From assembly GCF_036850765.1 (NCBI RefSeq), contig NC_089493.1, positions 298,584,349-298,648,348 on the forward strand: DNA of 64,000 nucleotides, written 5' to 3'. This DNA comes from Saccopteryx bilineata (taxonomy: Eukaryota > Chordata > Mammalia > Chiroptera > Emballonuridae). A program made the position numbers and the translations under genes. The notes below the pieces were generated by a model that searched no databases, had not been told where the DNA came from, and saw nothing but the letters and a program-made list of their open reading frames with translations. Below are positions 31,341 through 41,470 of this stretch, piece by piece. Each line of letters opens with the position of its first letter. The first letter of the stretch is position 1.

Positions 31341-32560
31341 CAGGGGGGTGACTCTTAAGTTGAAGTCTCATAGAATATTGAAATCAGGTGGCCCCCAGGG
31401 ATGCTGTTCTCAGCTGCTTGTTCCTCAGGATTTTGAAATGGTATTTCTGATGCTGTCTGTGGGGATAGGGCATTGTGTATTTCAGTGTCCACTGTGGGGT
31501 TTTTTTTGTTTACCTATCTTCAAAAGTTTCCCCAAAGTTTCCCCAGTGTGCACATCCAGAGAGGATCCTCAGTTTGATGCCCTGTGGCTGCATTCCCATA
31601 GTGAGTCTTAGGGGCTTGAGGACGCATTTGCTGTGCAGTGGTGCTTCCTTGTCTGACGACGACACGATTTTTGTGTCACTGGTCATTGCAGTCTGTCTCC
31701 TCGTAAACGTCACATAGAAAGGAGAACTTGGGAAGGCTGCAACTAAGGTCTAGGAGGGATCCTGGGAGCCAAGGTGAGGGCAGGCCATTGGGATTCAGAT
31801 CTCGAGAGTGAGAGATTGTCTTTCAGGCAGGTTATTTCTTGTCCTGGGAATGGAGGAGGGAGCAAGGTGGAGATTGTGAGGGGCTGGGAGAGAGCAGGTG
31901 TTGAAGTGGAGTCCAGAGCAGTGAGGATTGCAGGCGTGAATGGTTCATGAGCTTGGGACTTTCAGGAGGATTTTCTTAGGTGCTTTTCTATTGCAGTCCC
32001 ACAGTGACAACAGGGCTTGGTTAAGGGGAGGATAGCTAATTCATTTAGGAAATTGTATGTCTGGGGCCTGGCTGCCTACTTCTGTTGTCAGATTTTGAAG
32101 GTCAGCATCCCGTGAACGGAGACTCTTTGCTATCGACACCATTTTTGTGTGCACAGTGAAGCATTGCTGGCACCTGCCTATGATACTTTATTTCTTTCAG
32201 GATGGTCTCTGTTCAAGTGACCATGGTTGGCGTTAGGCAGGTTTGTGCTTTCTCAAGCTTTGTGTTTGGGTGGCACACAGTAGTCATGTATTTAGGTTTG
32301 ATATCTCTGTCGCCATGTGTGTGCTTTTTGGGGGACTGTTGTGAGGCAAGATATATGTGAGAACACAACAGTACAGCACTTTGTGCCCGTTTTTTTGGGC
32401 CTTCACTGGTTTCTGTCACTGTGTCTGCACCTGGTGTGTGTCCCCCACCCTGTTTTTGATCATAGGATTTGGTGCTGCAGTGCACATGGAGTGTGGTGAT
32501 GCAGGACTTTCTGTGATTTGAATATTCATTTTGAGTCTTGAAGATGCTGTCAGAGCCCAT
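31341..32560 (+). repeat. Local repeat unit C, copy 2, downstream part
   Basis: Collinear with 21196-22395 (see that entry). It ends near 32540, after which the sequence no longer follows unit C or A. Confidence 0.7.
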
Positions 32561-34194
32561 TCTGTGTATTAAATAAATACGCCCTCACCCCAGGCTTCAT
32601 GTTTGGATGAATCCTGTTTTCTCCAGTCAGAATGAGCCCCATTGAGTGTCTAACTGTGGGGTTTTCCTAATTTGTGGAGACTGGATTCTGTTGGACAGAA
32701 GCGTGTGGGCCTTTGCCCCTGTGAACCATCCTGAGGGGACGCTGAGAGCAGGGAGGATCCAGAGAGGTGTGTGTGCCTCGGGGGCACTTGAAGATTTCAG
32801 TGATTTTACCTATGTACTGGTATTTTAAGCTTGTTGCTCTGGGTGGAATGTATGTGGAAGACTTCATGAGTAAAAATAGGGATTTATCAAAGTATTCAGG
32901 TGTTTGGTGGTTCGCATAGGCTTTTGAATTGACTGGAGATTGGTTGACTGAGAGGGACTAGGCTGACAGTGGAGCTATTCAAACTATGTGGACCCTGAGC
33001 CAGCGTGTGTGCTTCCAATGCCGTGATTCCTGTAGGGGGCATGTGGTGGAACCTTGAAGAAGACATTTCAGGGTAGAACAGGTGTCTCCTAGGTTGGATT
33101 TCTTGCTCTTTCTTTTTACGCAGTTTTCTATTCCAGCGGTGAGCTTGGGAGGGAAGGAGAAGTTGTAGGTCCTCTAAGATGTGTAGGATTAGCCATACAG
33201 GCTGCTAGGCCAAGGAATGAAAAATTCCTTTATGTCATTCCTTATGTTTTTATTTGGTGAGTCAATGAGGGGAAAGAAGGACATGGACTGTATAGGTGAA
33301 GAGTTGAGGGATTTTTCGAGTATACATGGGGTCCATTGATATTGTAGAGATCACAGTGCTCATGGTGAGGGTCTCCGTGATTCTAGAGTGAGGGTACGTT
33401 TTCCTTGGTCTAGGACTGTCCATCTTTACATGTCATTATTCCCGAGGAAGGGCATAGGAGGCTTTACCAGCTGTTGTCGTTTTTGCCAGTTAACGTAAGC
33501 CTGGCTATTGTGAAGTAGGTTGTCATGCTTGTTTGATGTTGAGTGTAGGCCCCATTTTCTGCTGCTGAAACGGACAGAAGAATGTGTAGTGGTTGAGTAC
33601 AGTGGGTGAAGACATGAGCATTCTACTGACTGTGTGACGTTGAAGAATGGTCAAGTGTCCAAAAGAAAGAGGAGGAAGTGAGGTGACATGAGAAAGAGAG
33701 TTGGTGTTGCGAGTCCTTTCATGCCTCAGTTAAAATGGGGTGTCCTCCTTGGAATTCAGAGAGAGAGGTAAGAATTGGTCGTGTGGTGTTTCACAAGTCT
33801 TGCTAATATTCATCCCAGAGGATGTAGGTCATGGCGGCGATCTTAAGGAGTGGGCCACCTGCGTAGGATTTATGTTTGGAGGAGGAACGCTTAAAGCTAT
33901 GAGGCGTGCAGTGGAAACAGTGTGATGGAAAGGTGTATGCTGGGAAAGGTGTGAGAGAGCCGTCTGTGAGGTTTGAGAAGAGGCAGTGATGTTCCTATGT
34001 CTCCTGTGGTTCGTCCTTGTGTCCCATACCGTCCCAGGTGACTGTGCTTATCTGGTAACATCCAGTCTGATACCATCCAGTCTGTAGGGAAGGTATCAGC
34101 CCAGAAAAGGAGTCCTCATTGTTTTCAGGGTACTCCACACTATGTTTTGGAGTTCTCAGCATGCAAGGTGTGTGTTGTAGGGGGAGGTACTGGT
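32561..34194 (+). other. No recognised feature (region D start)
   Basis: G/T-rich on the plus strand, with scattered GTRAGT-like donors but no convincing exon pair. AATAAATACGCCC at 32570-32582 contains an AATAAA hexamer, but nothing supports its use. No repeat family is recognised. Confidence 0.3.
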
Positions 34195-34531
34195 TTTCTT
34201 TTGTTTTTTTGATTGTTTTTTACAGTGACAGTGAGAGACTCAGAGAGAGGGACAGACAGACAGGAACAGAGAGAGATGAGAAGCATCCATCATCAGTTTT
34301 TCATTGCAGCTCCTTAGTTGTTCATTGATTGCTTTCTCATATGTACCTGGACCGTGGGGCTGCAGCAGATCGAGTAACCTGTTGCTCAAGCCAGCATCCT
34401 TTTGTCCAAGCTGTGAGCCTTGCTCAAACCAGATGAGTCCGCGCTCAAGCTGGTGGCCTCGGGGTCTCAAACCTGGATCCTTCCGCATCCCAGTCTGACG
34501 CTCTATGTACTGCGACACCACCTGGTCAGGC
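34195..34531 (-). repeat. VES-type SINE
   Basis: Antisense with a T-rich tail (34195-34222), GAGAGATGAGAAGCATCCATCATC, and a head ending CACCACCTGGTCAGGC. Near full length. Confidence 0.9.
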
Positions 34532-35475
34532 AACTGTTTTTGAACTAGAGTGTGTCATGATGTCTGCTTTGTATTCCAATGGACTCTTTTCCAGCTGTTC
34601 TTCACCGAGAAGGTGCTGTCATTCAGGGATCACTTGTTTACATTCTATGGGGTGATCATCATCCATTATTTCTGTCTCCTCCCATCATGTTAGCTTTATG
34701 ATTTTCCAAAAGGGCAGGGAGGAGTGCTGACTATTTCTCGAGCCAGAATTGCCAGAGAAACATAGACTTTGACGTGTCCATGAGTCCTACGATATGAAGT
34801 GACGTGGTTATGTTGTAGTGCAGTGTGACTGTGGTTCTGTCCAGGTATTATTAGAAATGTATGTGTGATGCATGTCTGGGTCCTACTGAGAGGTCCATGG
34901 CAAAGCTTTATTGTTCCAGGAGGACGTCCTTGTGTTTGTGCGACATTTATGATTTCTTATTGTCACTTTAAAGAGCAGGAGGAAGGGATCTAGAAGGAAG
35001 TGTCCTTTTATTGCCATACTGCGTCGTTCAACTCAGTTGGGCGTTCAGCATTTGTTTCTCCCCTGTGCCTTCATTGGTGGTGGTGTTGGTCTTTAGGCAG
35101 TTGTCTGTAGAATGTGTTAGTCCTGTTTTAGTGAATTCACCGTTCATGCCAGTGAGTGTGATATGGGTGTTTTGTGAGAGGGAGATGACATGGAGGAGTG
35201 CTGTTTCCAGAGAAAGGGTCCTTAGAAGAGGAGTCTGTTGATGCAGAAAATGGTGAGGTTAGTTAGGTCTTCAGTGTGCAGTGGGGTCCTGTGGTTGAAG
35301 TGTGCAGATCTCTGTATGGTTTTCTTCCGGATACAGAGGGAGCGAGAAAGGTGGCTGTACAGAATTCCCCCTGCGGAAGGTTTGCTGGACACTGATGGTC
35401 GCCTTTTTACCAAGGTTGTAGACAGTGAGTGAGCCTCTGAGCAGGCTATTTCAGGCTGAATAGAATTGACGTCTC
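34532..35475 (+). other. No recognised feature (region D)
   Basis: Unique or very diverged sequence, rich in T and G on the plus strand. No conserved frame, RNA gene or known repeat seen. Confidence 0.3.
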
Positions 35476-35492
35476 TGCCGCCCTCTTGTGGA
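35476..35492 (-). promoter_or_regulatory. CTCF-like motif (region D, site 1)
   Basis: TGCCGCCCTCTTGTGGA on the plus strand; its complement TCCACAAGAGGGCGGCA fits the CTCF core CCACNAGRGGGC. GACACCTAGGGAAGA downstream resembles the repeated exon after its CTCF core. Same orientation as the exon-borne cores. An AAGATGGC YY1-type octamer lies near 35591. Confidence 0.55.
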
Positions 35493-37011
35493 CACCTAGG
35501 GAAGAGCAGCCATCAATAGGGTATGTCGGCTTATATCCTTTGGAAAGAATTTTGGAAATTGCAAAGGAACCTGTTGTCAATGAGGAGACAAGATGGCTTT
35601 GAGCTGTAGGGAGCGTTTCTCTGTGTAGATATGTCTTTTCCATGGCATTTCTGCGTTTATTTTGTGCATTGCCTTGTCATAGATTTCTCAGTGTTCCTTT
35701 CATTCTTGTGGATTGTGGTTCTGTGTTAACGTTTTGTTTATAAGTGGGTCAGAAAGAAACATGAGGTCAGAGGGGAGGCTGCCACTCCCTTAGTGAGGAA
35801 GGCAGGAACCCTTTTTTTAGGAAGAATTGTTACCTTGCTTCTGTGTCATTTCGACCGTTCTGTGGTTCTGTGCGTTGTTCCTGAGGTTTCCTGATGGCCA
35901 CGAGATGAGGAATGATATGTATTGATGTGATTATGAGTATGTAATATACTTGATGTCGTCAGGTGTGCGGGGTTTCAGTACTTATTGAGAAATTGAACTT
36001 GCTGGTGACAGTGCTCTGTGTTCTTTCCGTGGATGCTTCCTGCCTGGAGTTCTAGTATGTTGCCTCGTGAACTTATGGCACGGTTGGATATTGCAGCATA
36101 TTAAGTTTCTCTTTCTGTGTGTATTGATTGTTTTATGGATCTATGTTTCAGGTGTCTACCCATGTTTCCAGTTAAGGGTTTCCAGTATAGTCCATAAGGA
36201 ATTCCCATGGGTGGCGGATATTGTCCTGCGTGATCACCATGGCTTTCCTGTGGGGTGATCATTCGGTGTGTCATGGTAGGATTTCTTTTCATCTTTGGAT
36301 CTGAAATGAACTATCTGTGGTTGGTTTTGTTTCTCATTCTTCATATTCCATCCCTTCATTAGTTCCCAGGGTGGTCTGAATAGTATGGCTTTCCAGTGGC
36401 ATGTGTTTCTGCTTAGGTTAAATTGGTTTTGCCTGTTGGCTTGAATGTTTTGAAGACATTTTAAATAATGTTTGTCTTTCAATGTGAAAATAAGGTCTCT
36501 CTGTTATAAATGTTGTTGAAGTCTGGATTCAGAAACCGTTGAATGAATGGAAAGGTTTGTAAAATATCATGGCATTGTGTGTTTTTCTGTTAGAATATGG
36601 AGCACTGTGTATTTTGTTGTTGCTGGGAGTTCAGGGCATGCTGTCCATGTCGCTTTGTCTCCGGTTGTTACAGCTTACTGGTGTTGAGGAAAATTTATGT
36701 TTATATTGTTGAGGGTAAAAAAAATACTTCCGTTTAATAAATTAAACTGAACTGTGAATAGTCACTGAAGCCGAGAAGGTTGGGGAAGTAAGGTGGATCC
36801 AGGTTGCTGTCCATGTGATGTTTTAACCCAGGACAGCTCATGGTGGGTAGTTCTGTCTGAGGGAAGATCTTTCTGTTGGCCAAAGGAATGCCTTTTACTG
36901 AAGCCATCTGTTGTGTTTTGCACCTGTGGAGTGTGAGGAAGGAAGACATCCCAGCCCTCATTGTCATTGTTCTGGGAATCATTTATATTTAACTGTCTTT
37001 TTCCTGCCTAG
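35493..37011 (+). other. No recognised feature (region D)
   Basis: T-rich, GT-rich sequence. It ends with a strong acceptor-like tract, GTCTTTTTCCTGCCTAG, at about 36995-37011. No repeats were matched. Confidence 0.3.
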
Positions 37012-37061
37012 GTAAAGAAGTTTCACTGAAGATATCATCTATGCTCCGAGTCCACCGCTGG
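37012..37061 (+). ncRNA. Small exon candidate, 50 bp
   Basis: The acceptor CTTTTTCCTGCCTAG precedes; a possible donor CTGG|GTATGAG follows. Single copy, so support rests only on splice-site quality. Confidence 0.25.
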
Positions 37062-37299
37062 GTATGAGACATTGGGTGTGAGGGCTTGGGGTCGGGGCCT
37101 GGTGTCCGGCATCGGGCATCTGAAGTGTGGCTCGTGTGGCTCTGGCCGCAGTTTGAGGCAGGGCCCTTGGGCTGTCATGGAATCTGTTGGAATACGTCCA
37201 GGGTCCTGCCTCAGACGGCAGTTCGTGCCCTGGGTGTGGCGTGTGCCTCCCAGCAGCAGGTATCTGCGGTCCGATATCGCTTTTTGGTTTGTGTTAGGG
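37062..37299 (+). other. GC-rich single-copy stretch
   Basis: Relatively GC-rich (GGTCGGGGCCTGGTGTCCGG, GTGGCTCTGGCCGC). No frame or repeat recognised. It borders the hAT element. Confidence 0.25.
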
Positions 37300-37640
37300 C
37301 AGGGGTCCCCAAACTTTTTACACAGGGGGCCAGTTTACTGTCCCTCAGACCATTGGAGGGCCGGACTATAACAAAAACTGTGAACAAATCCCTATGTACA
37401 TTGCACATATCTTATTTTAAAGTAAAAAAAAATGGGAACAAATACAATATTTAAAATAAAGAACAAGTAAATTTAAATCAACTAACTGACCAGTATTTCA
37501 ATGGGAACTATGGGCCTGCTTTTGGCTAATGATGGTCAATGTGCTCCTCTCACTGACCACCAATGATAGAGGTGCCCCTTGCGGAAGTGCGGCGGGGGCC
37601 GGACAAATGGCCTCAAGGGGCCGCAGTTTGGGGATCCCTG
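37300..37640. mobile_element. hAT-type non-autonomous transposon with 8-bp target duplication
   Basis: 341 bp, beginning CAGGGGTCCCCAAACTTTTT and ending CAGTTTGGGGATCCCTG. The interior is A-rich (GAACAAATACAATATTTAAA) without a transposase. TGTTAGGG flanks it at 37292-37299 and 37641-37648. The same family is at 25977-26169 and 52768-53076. Confidence 0.95.
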
Positions 37641-37704
37641 TGTTAGGGGATGCGTAGGGTCAAGGAGTGCATTTCAGGGTGGTGGTGAAAGGGTAGGTCT
37701 AGGG
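37641..37704 (+). other. Spacer between two hAT elements
   Basis: A 64-bp single-copy spacer that contains the 3' duplication of the first element and the 5' duplication of the second. Nothing else is seen. Confidence 0.5.
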
Positions 37705-38025
37705 CAGGGGTCGGGAACCTTTTTGGCTGAGAGAGCCGTGAACGCCACATATTTTAAAATGTAATTCCGTGGGAGCCATACAATGACCCGTGTAATTTAC
37801 ACATTATCCATTAACAATTTGGTGTGGTCCCGGAGGTCAGCTGTGATTGGCTCTAGCCACCCGCAACCGTGAACATGAGCGGTAGGAAATGAATGGATTG
37901 TAATCCATTAGAAGGTTTTATATTTTTAACGTTATTATTATTTTTATTAAAGATTTTTCTGCGAGCCAGATGCAGCCATCTAAAGAGCCACATCTGGCTC
38001 GGGAGCCATAGGTTCCAGACCCCTG
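37705..38025. mobile_element. hAT-type non-autonomous transposon, second family, with 8-bp target duplication
   Basis: 321 bp, beginning CAGGGGTCGGGAACCTTTTT and ending ATAGGTTCCAGACCCCTG. The interior includes CAATCAATTT-like AT-rich sequence and GGCTCTAGCCACCCGC. GTCTAGGG flanks it at 37697-37704 and 38026-38033. The fragment at 1854-1956 is its opposite end. Confidence 0.95.
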
Positions 38026-38033
38026 GTCTAGGG

Positions 38034-39050
38034 TGTGTGGCTTCTGGGATTCGGCTACTGGAGAGGTATTAGGCTTGGAGGCAGATGGGAGGGTTTCCCC
38101 TGGAGGGGGTGGGGTGAGGGTGAGTGGGCGGGACTGAGGCCAGGGAGGCCAAGGTAGGGCGTTCCCATCTTTTTTCTGCTCCAGAGTTCTCTCTGAATGA
38201 GAACTTGGTCAGTGTCACAGCACATACCCCGATAGCTGCCTTGGGATAGACAAAGGACAGAGTTAGTAAAGAGGGGGCCTAGATGTTGATCGAATCACCG
38301 AGCCCCAAGGTGAGGAGTTTCCTCTATCAGCCTGCTGCATTTGCATACGAAGAGCCACTCCTGGAAAGGAAGGCATTGGAGGCTGGGGCATCTGAAGATA
38401 TTGGATGCCTGTCTGGTTGCAAAGGGATCAGGCGGATGGAGCCGCAGAGTCTTCTGCTGTGGTCAACGTAACACTGCAGAGTCTCGTTCCCTTTCCATGG
38501 TGAGTATCTTTGTCATGGGATTGTCTGGAAAAGTAAGACTGCTGTACGTGGGTGGGCCCGACTCGTGCCGGTAGAGTTATGTGATTCCCTGGACAGTGCA
38601 TCCAGACAGGTAAGACTTGGGGTGTTATGCAGCTAATGCTCCACGATGGAACTATACCGGCATGTTTTGCTCCCGCCCCCGTGTTAGGAACAGAAGGAAC
38701 GTTCCTGGGTGTCCGGAAGGGGGTGTCTTCTGGGAATGTTATCTGCTTTTGGAAGTATTTTTACTGAGGGGGGTACGGTGTCTCGGAAGTGTGGGGGTGT
38801 GACGGTTTCTTCTTCATTCGTTTTGTGTTGTCTCTGTGTGGACTCGGCTCGCAGTCTGTGGCGTTCTTTCGATGTGCATTCTGTTACTGCTCATTGTGGA
38901 GAGTTCCCACGTTACTTTATTCCCGTTGCCCCTATTCTGTGCACTGGGAACTAGGATGATGTTTAGAATAGTTACCCTTTGAGGTGCGTGTTGGCCATTT
39001 TATTTACCAGTTGAGTAGATGTCCTTGAGCATCACTTCGAAGTACGGCTC
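38034..39050 (+). other. Region D, single-copy, with a donor-bounded candidate exon
   Basis: CCAGACAG|GTAAGACTT at 38609/38610 is a consensus donor. A possible acceptor AACACTGCAG ends at 38475, giving a candidate exon 38476-38609 (134 bp), but the acceptor has a poor pyrimidine tract. Elsewhere no feature is recognised. GGCCATTTTATTTA at 38993 is a weak YY1-like site. Confidence 0.3.
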
Positions 39051-39070
39051 CGCGCTGCCCTCCGGTGGAC
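39051..39070 (-). promoter_or_regulatory. CTCF-like motif (region D, site 2), in an RRD-like fragment
   Basis: The core CGCGCTGCCCTCCGGTGGAC on the plus strand fits the reverse CTCF consensus. The surrounding GGCTCCGCGCTGCC and GTGGGAATCGCATGG parallel the CCGTCCGCGCGATGCC and CTCTGGGAACACC parts of the repeated exon, so this may be a decayed copy of it without splice sites. Confidence 0.5.
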
Positions 39071-39732
39071 ATGTGTGGGAATCGCATGGAAGCCTGCCTC
39101 CTGAGAGGGATCCATTGGTTTTGGTGTATTTGTATTGGTTTCAGTCTCGTCTTCAAGTTTTTTGGTATTGTTGATGACGGCTGTCTAGTGTGTGTGGGTG
39201 GGATGCCCCAGAGCGGAGGTCAGAGGAAGAGTCCTCTGGCGTGAGTTGAGAATGCAGAAAGTAAGGACACGGGAGGGAAAAGGTTGTGACCGACCGGATC
39301 CCCAGAGGTAAGATGTCACTGTCGCGTGAGGGGTTTGGTCTTTCACAGTCCTATGTTCACAGTGCTCTCTGTTACTATGTGCAGATTTCATGGAGTTCTG
39401 TGGGTATCTTTGTCAGTGACGTTGTGAGTTTGCTTCTTGATGTCATTCTGTCCGCTTCTTAGGGCGCCTTCTTCCAGCGTTTGAGTGATGGGTCCTTTCT
39501 GTTGCTGTCCTCTGTTAGCCTTATAGTGTTGTGATGCTTGGCGGCAGGTCTTGCTTAGATTTGCGTTTGGGAAGCCCTGTTCATACTGTCTTCCATTTTT
39601 CATCTGGTTTCCCGATTCCTCGATTCATTAAGGTGGAGAGAAAGAGTGAAATTGGTCTTCCTGAATGGTTCCAGACACTTGATTCGGAGCTCGATTTAGC
39701 TTCACGGCTACTGTGCTCTGGATTTGAATCGC
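39071..39732 (+). other. No recognised feature (region D)
   Basis: Single-copy T/G-rich sequence between two CTCF-like sites. No frame, RNA gene or repeat is seen. Confidence 0.3.
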
Positions 39733-39750
39733 TGCCGCCCTCTTGTGGAC
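39733..39750 (-). promoter_or_regulatory. CTCF-like motif (region D, site 3)
   Basis: TGCCGCCCTCTTGTGGAC, almost identical to 35476-35492 and in the same orientation. The flanks differ (CATCCTTAATTACTAC follows), so only the core is shared. Confidence 0.55.
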
Positions 39751-39927
39751 ATCCTTAATTACTACATGTTATTGTCATTCATCTGATCCCTTGTTAGGCT
39801 GCCAAATGCGCTGTGGGCATGCAGCAGGCAGTCTTCCTGGGAACCTTCCTTAGAGCGTATCATTACGTTCCACTTACATTTTTCGGATCGCATTGTGTGA
39901 AACTGAGAAATACCGTTTCTAGTATTT

Positions 39928-40257
39928 CTTTTTTTTTTTCCAGAGACTGAGAGAGTGAGAGAGAGGGATAGATAGGGACAGACAGATAGGAATGGAGAGA
40001 GATGAGAAGCATTCATCATCAGTTTTTCGTGGCGACACCTTAGTTGTTCATTAATAGCTTTCTCATATGTGCCCTGACCGTGGGCCTTCAGCAGACTGAG
40101 AAGTCCCTTGCTCGAGCCAGAGACCTCGGGTCCAAGCTGGTGAGCTTTGCTCGAATCAGATGAGCCCGCGCTCAAGCGGGCAACCTCGGGGTCTCGAACT
40201 TGGGTGCTCCACATCCCAGTCCAACGCTCTGTCCACTGCACCACCTCCTGGTCAGGC
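39928..40257 (-). repeat. VES-type SINE with target duplication
   Basis: Antisense with a T-run tail at 39929-39941 and a head ending ACCTCCTGGTCAGGC. The flanks CCGTTTCTAGTATTTC (39913-39928) and CCGTTTTTGGTATTTC (about 40257-40272) are a target duplication with two mismatches. Read on the minus strand, this SINE supplies most of the longest open frame in the window (249 codons, 39762-40511), which is not a gene. Confidence 0.92.
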
Positions 40258-40423
40258 CGTTTTTGGTATTTCGATCTTTGAAGGTCCCTTGCACAGTGTT
40301 GTAGTCCGGTGTGGACTGAGAACGGTTTCCAAGTGAGAAGTCCCAATCCAACTGTGAGCCTGGGTTCTGCTGTCAGACCTGACAAGGTACTGCTGAAAAG
40401 CGTTGCTTGCTGTCTCATTGCAG

Positions 40424-40513
40424 AGATCAGAGGACTTGCCTTTGTGATATGGACAGCTGTGACAGTGCTGCCTCCTTGCCCTTCTGTACCTGTGAGATCA
40501 TGTTCTAGCACAG
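40424..40513 (+). ncRNA. Strong exon candidate, 90 bp
   Basis: The acceptor TTGCTTGCTGTCTCATTGCAG... ends at 40423 (good pyrimidine tract, CAG); the donor CACAG|GTAAGAC at 40514 is full consensus. No conserved frame; single copy. Best lncRNA exon candidate outside the repeated units. Confidence 0.45.
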
Positions 40514-41025
40514 GTAAGACAAGTTTTATTTACTTTCCCTAGACGTTCCTGTGCGGCGCTGCAGGGTCAGTTGGGATCGGTAGGCTTTGCACATCACCCC
40601 TTGAAGCTGTGTCTTCACCCTGGCTTTAGAAAGTGATTCCAAAGGTAGGGTAGGGTCATCAGTTTCTGCCTTTGTTGCTTTGTTTGCTATTCAGCATTAA
40701 AATAAGAGTGCATGTACTATTACATTGTGGTTCAACTCCCACAGTACCCATCTGGTGGTCTTAAATGCTTCGATTTCCAACTTTTTGGGAATGCTGTCTT
40801 GGGTGTGGAGGTGGGTTCTTTCTGCAGGGTCTTTGCTTTGCAGTTAGTTATGTTCTTCGAATATGTTTGTATACTGTCCTGGAAATTTTTTGGTGTGCCT
40901 TCCTGTCCTGGTTGTCTGTGTAGGCTTCAGATTTAGGTGCTACTGTTTGCTGTGAGGGAGGAAGGTTTAATGACCCACTCTGCCATGTCTTCTCTGTTCT
41001 TCTGTGTTCCTGATCTGGATGTTGT
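40514..41025 (+). other. No recognised feature (region D)
   Basis: Intron-like sequence after the consensus donor at 40514. T/G-rich; nothing recognised. Confidence 0.3.
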
Positions 41026-41039
41026 CTGGGTATCGTTTT

Positions 41040-41456
41040 ATTTTTATTTTTTTGTTTGTTTGTTTGGTTTTTTTTTGTATCTTTCTGAAGCTGGAAATGG
41101 GGAGAGACAGTCAGACAGACTCCCGCATGTGCCCGACCGGGATCCACCCGGCTCGCCCACCAGGGGCGACGCTCTGCCCACCAGAGGGCGATGCTCTGCC
41201 CCTCCGGGGTGTCGCTGTGCAGCGACCAGAGCCACTCTAGCGCCTGGGGCAGAGGCGGAGGAGCCATCCCCAGCGCCCGGGCCATCTTTGCTCCAATGGA
41301 GCCTTGGCTGCGGGAGGGGAAGAGAGAGACAGAAAGGAAGGAGGGGGAGGGGTGGAGAAGCAAATGGGCGCTTCTCGTATGTGCCCTGGCCGGGAATCGA
41401 ACCCGGGTCCCCCGCACGCCAGGCCGACGCTCTACCGCTGAGCCAACCGGCCAGGG
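41040..41456 (-). repeat. Rhin-1-type SINE with 14-bp target duplication
   Basis: Antisense with a TTTG-rich tail (41040-41077), CTTTCTGAAGCTGG, CCACCAGAGGGCGATG (CTCF-like, 41178-41193), and a tRNA-like head ending CGGCCAGGG. CTGGGTATCGTTTT flanks it at 41026-41039 and 41457-41470. Its GC-rich body creates several long spurious open frames. Confidence 0.95.
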
Positions 41457-41470
41457 CTGGGTATCGTTTT

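Noticed and set aside
39762..40511. 249-codon open frame on the minus strand
   Set aside because: It passes through the VES SINE 39928-40257 read in its sense direction and through unrelated flanks; no protein family is recognised. SINE bodies are low in stops and often give such frames.
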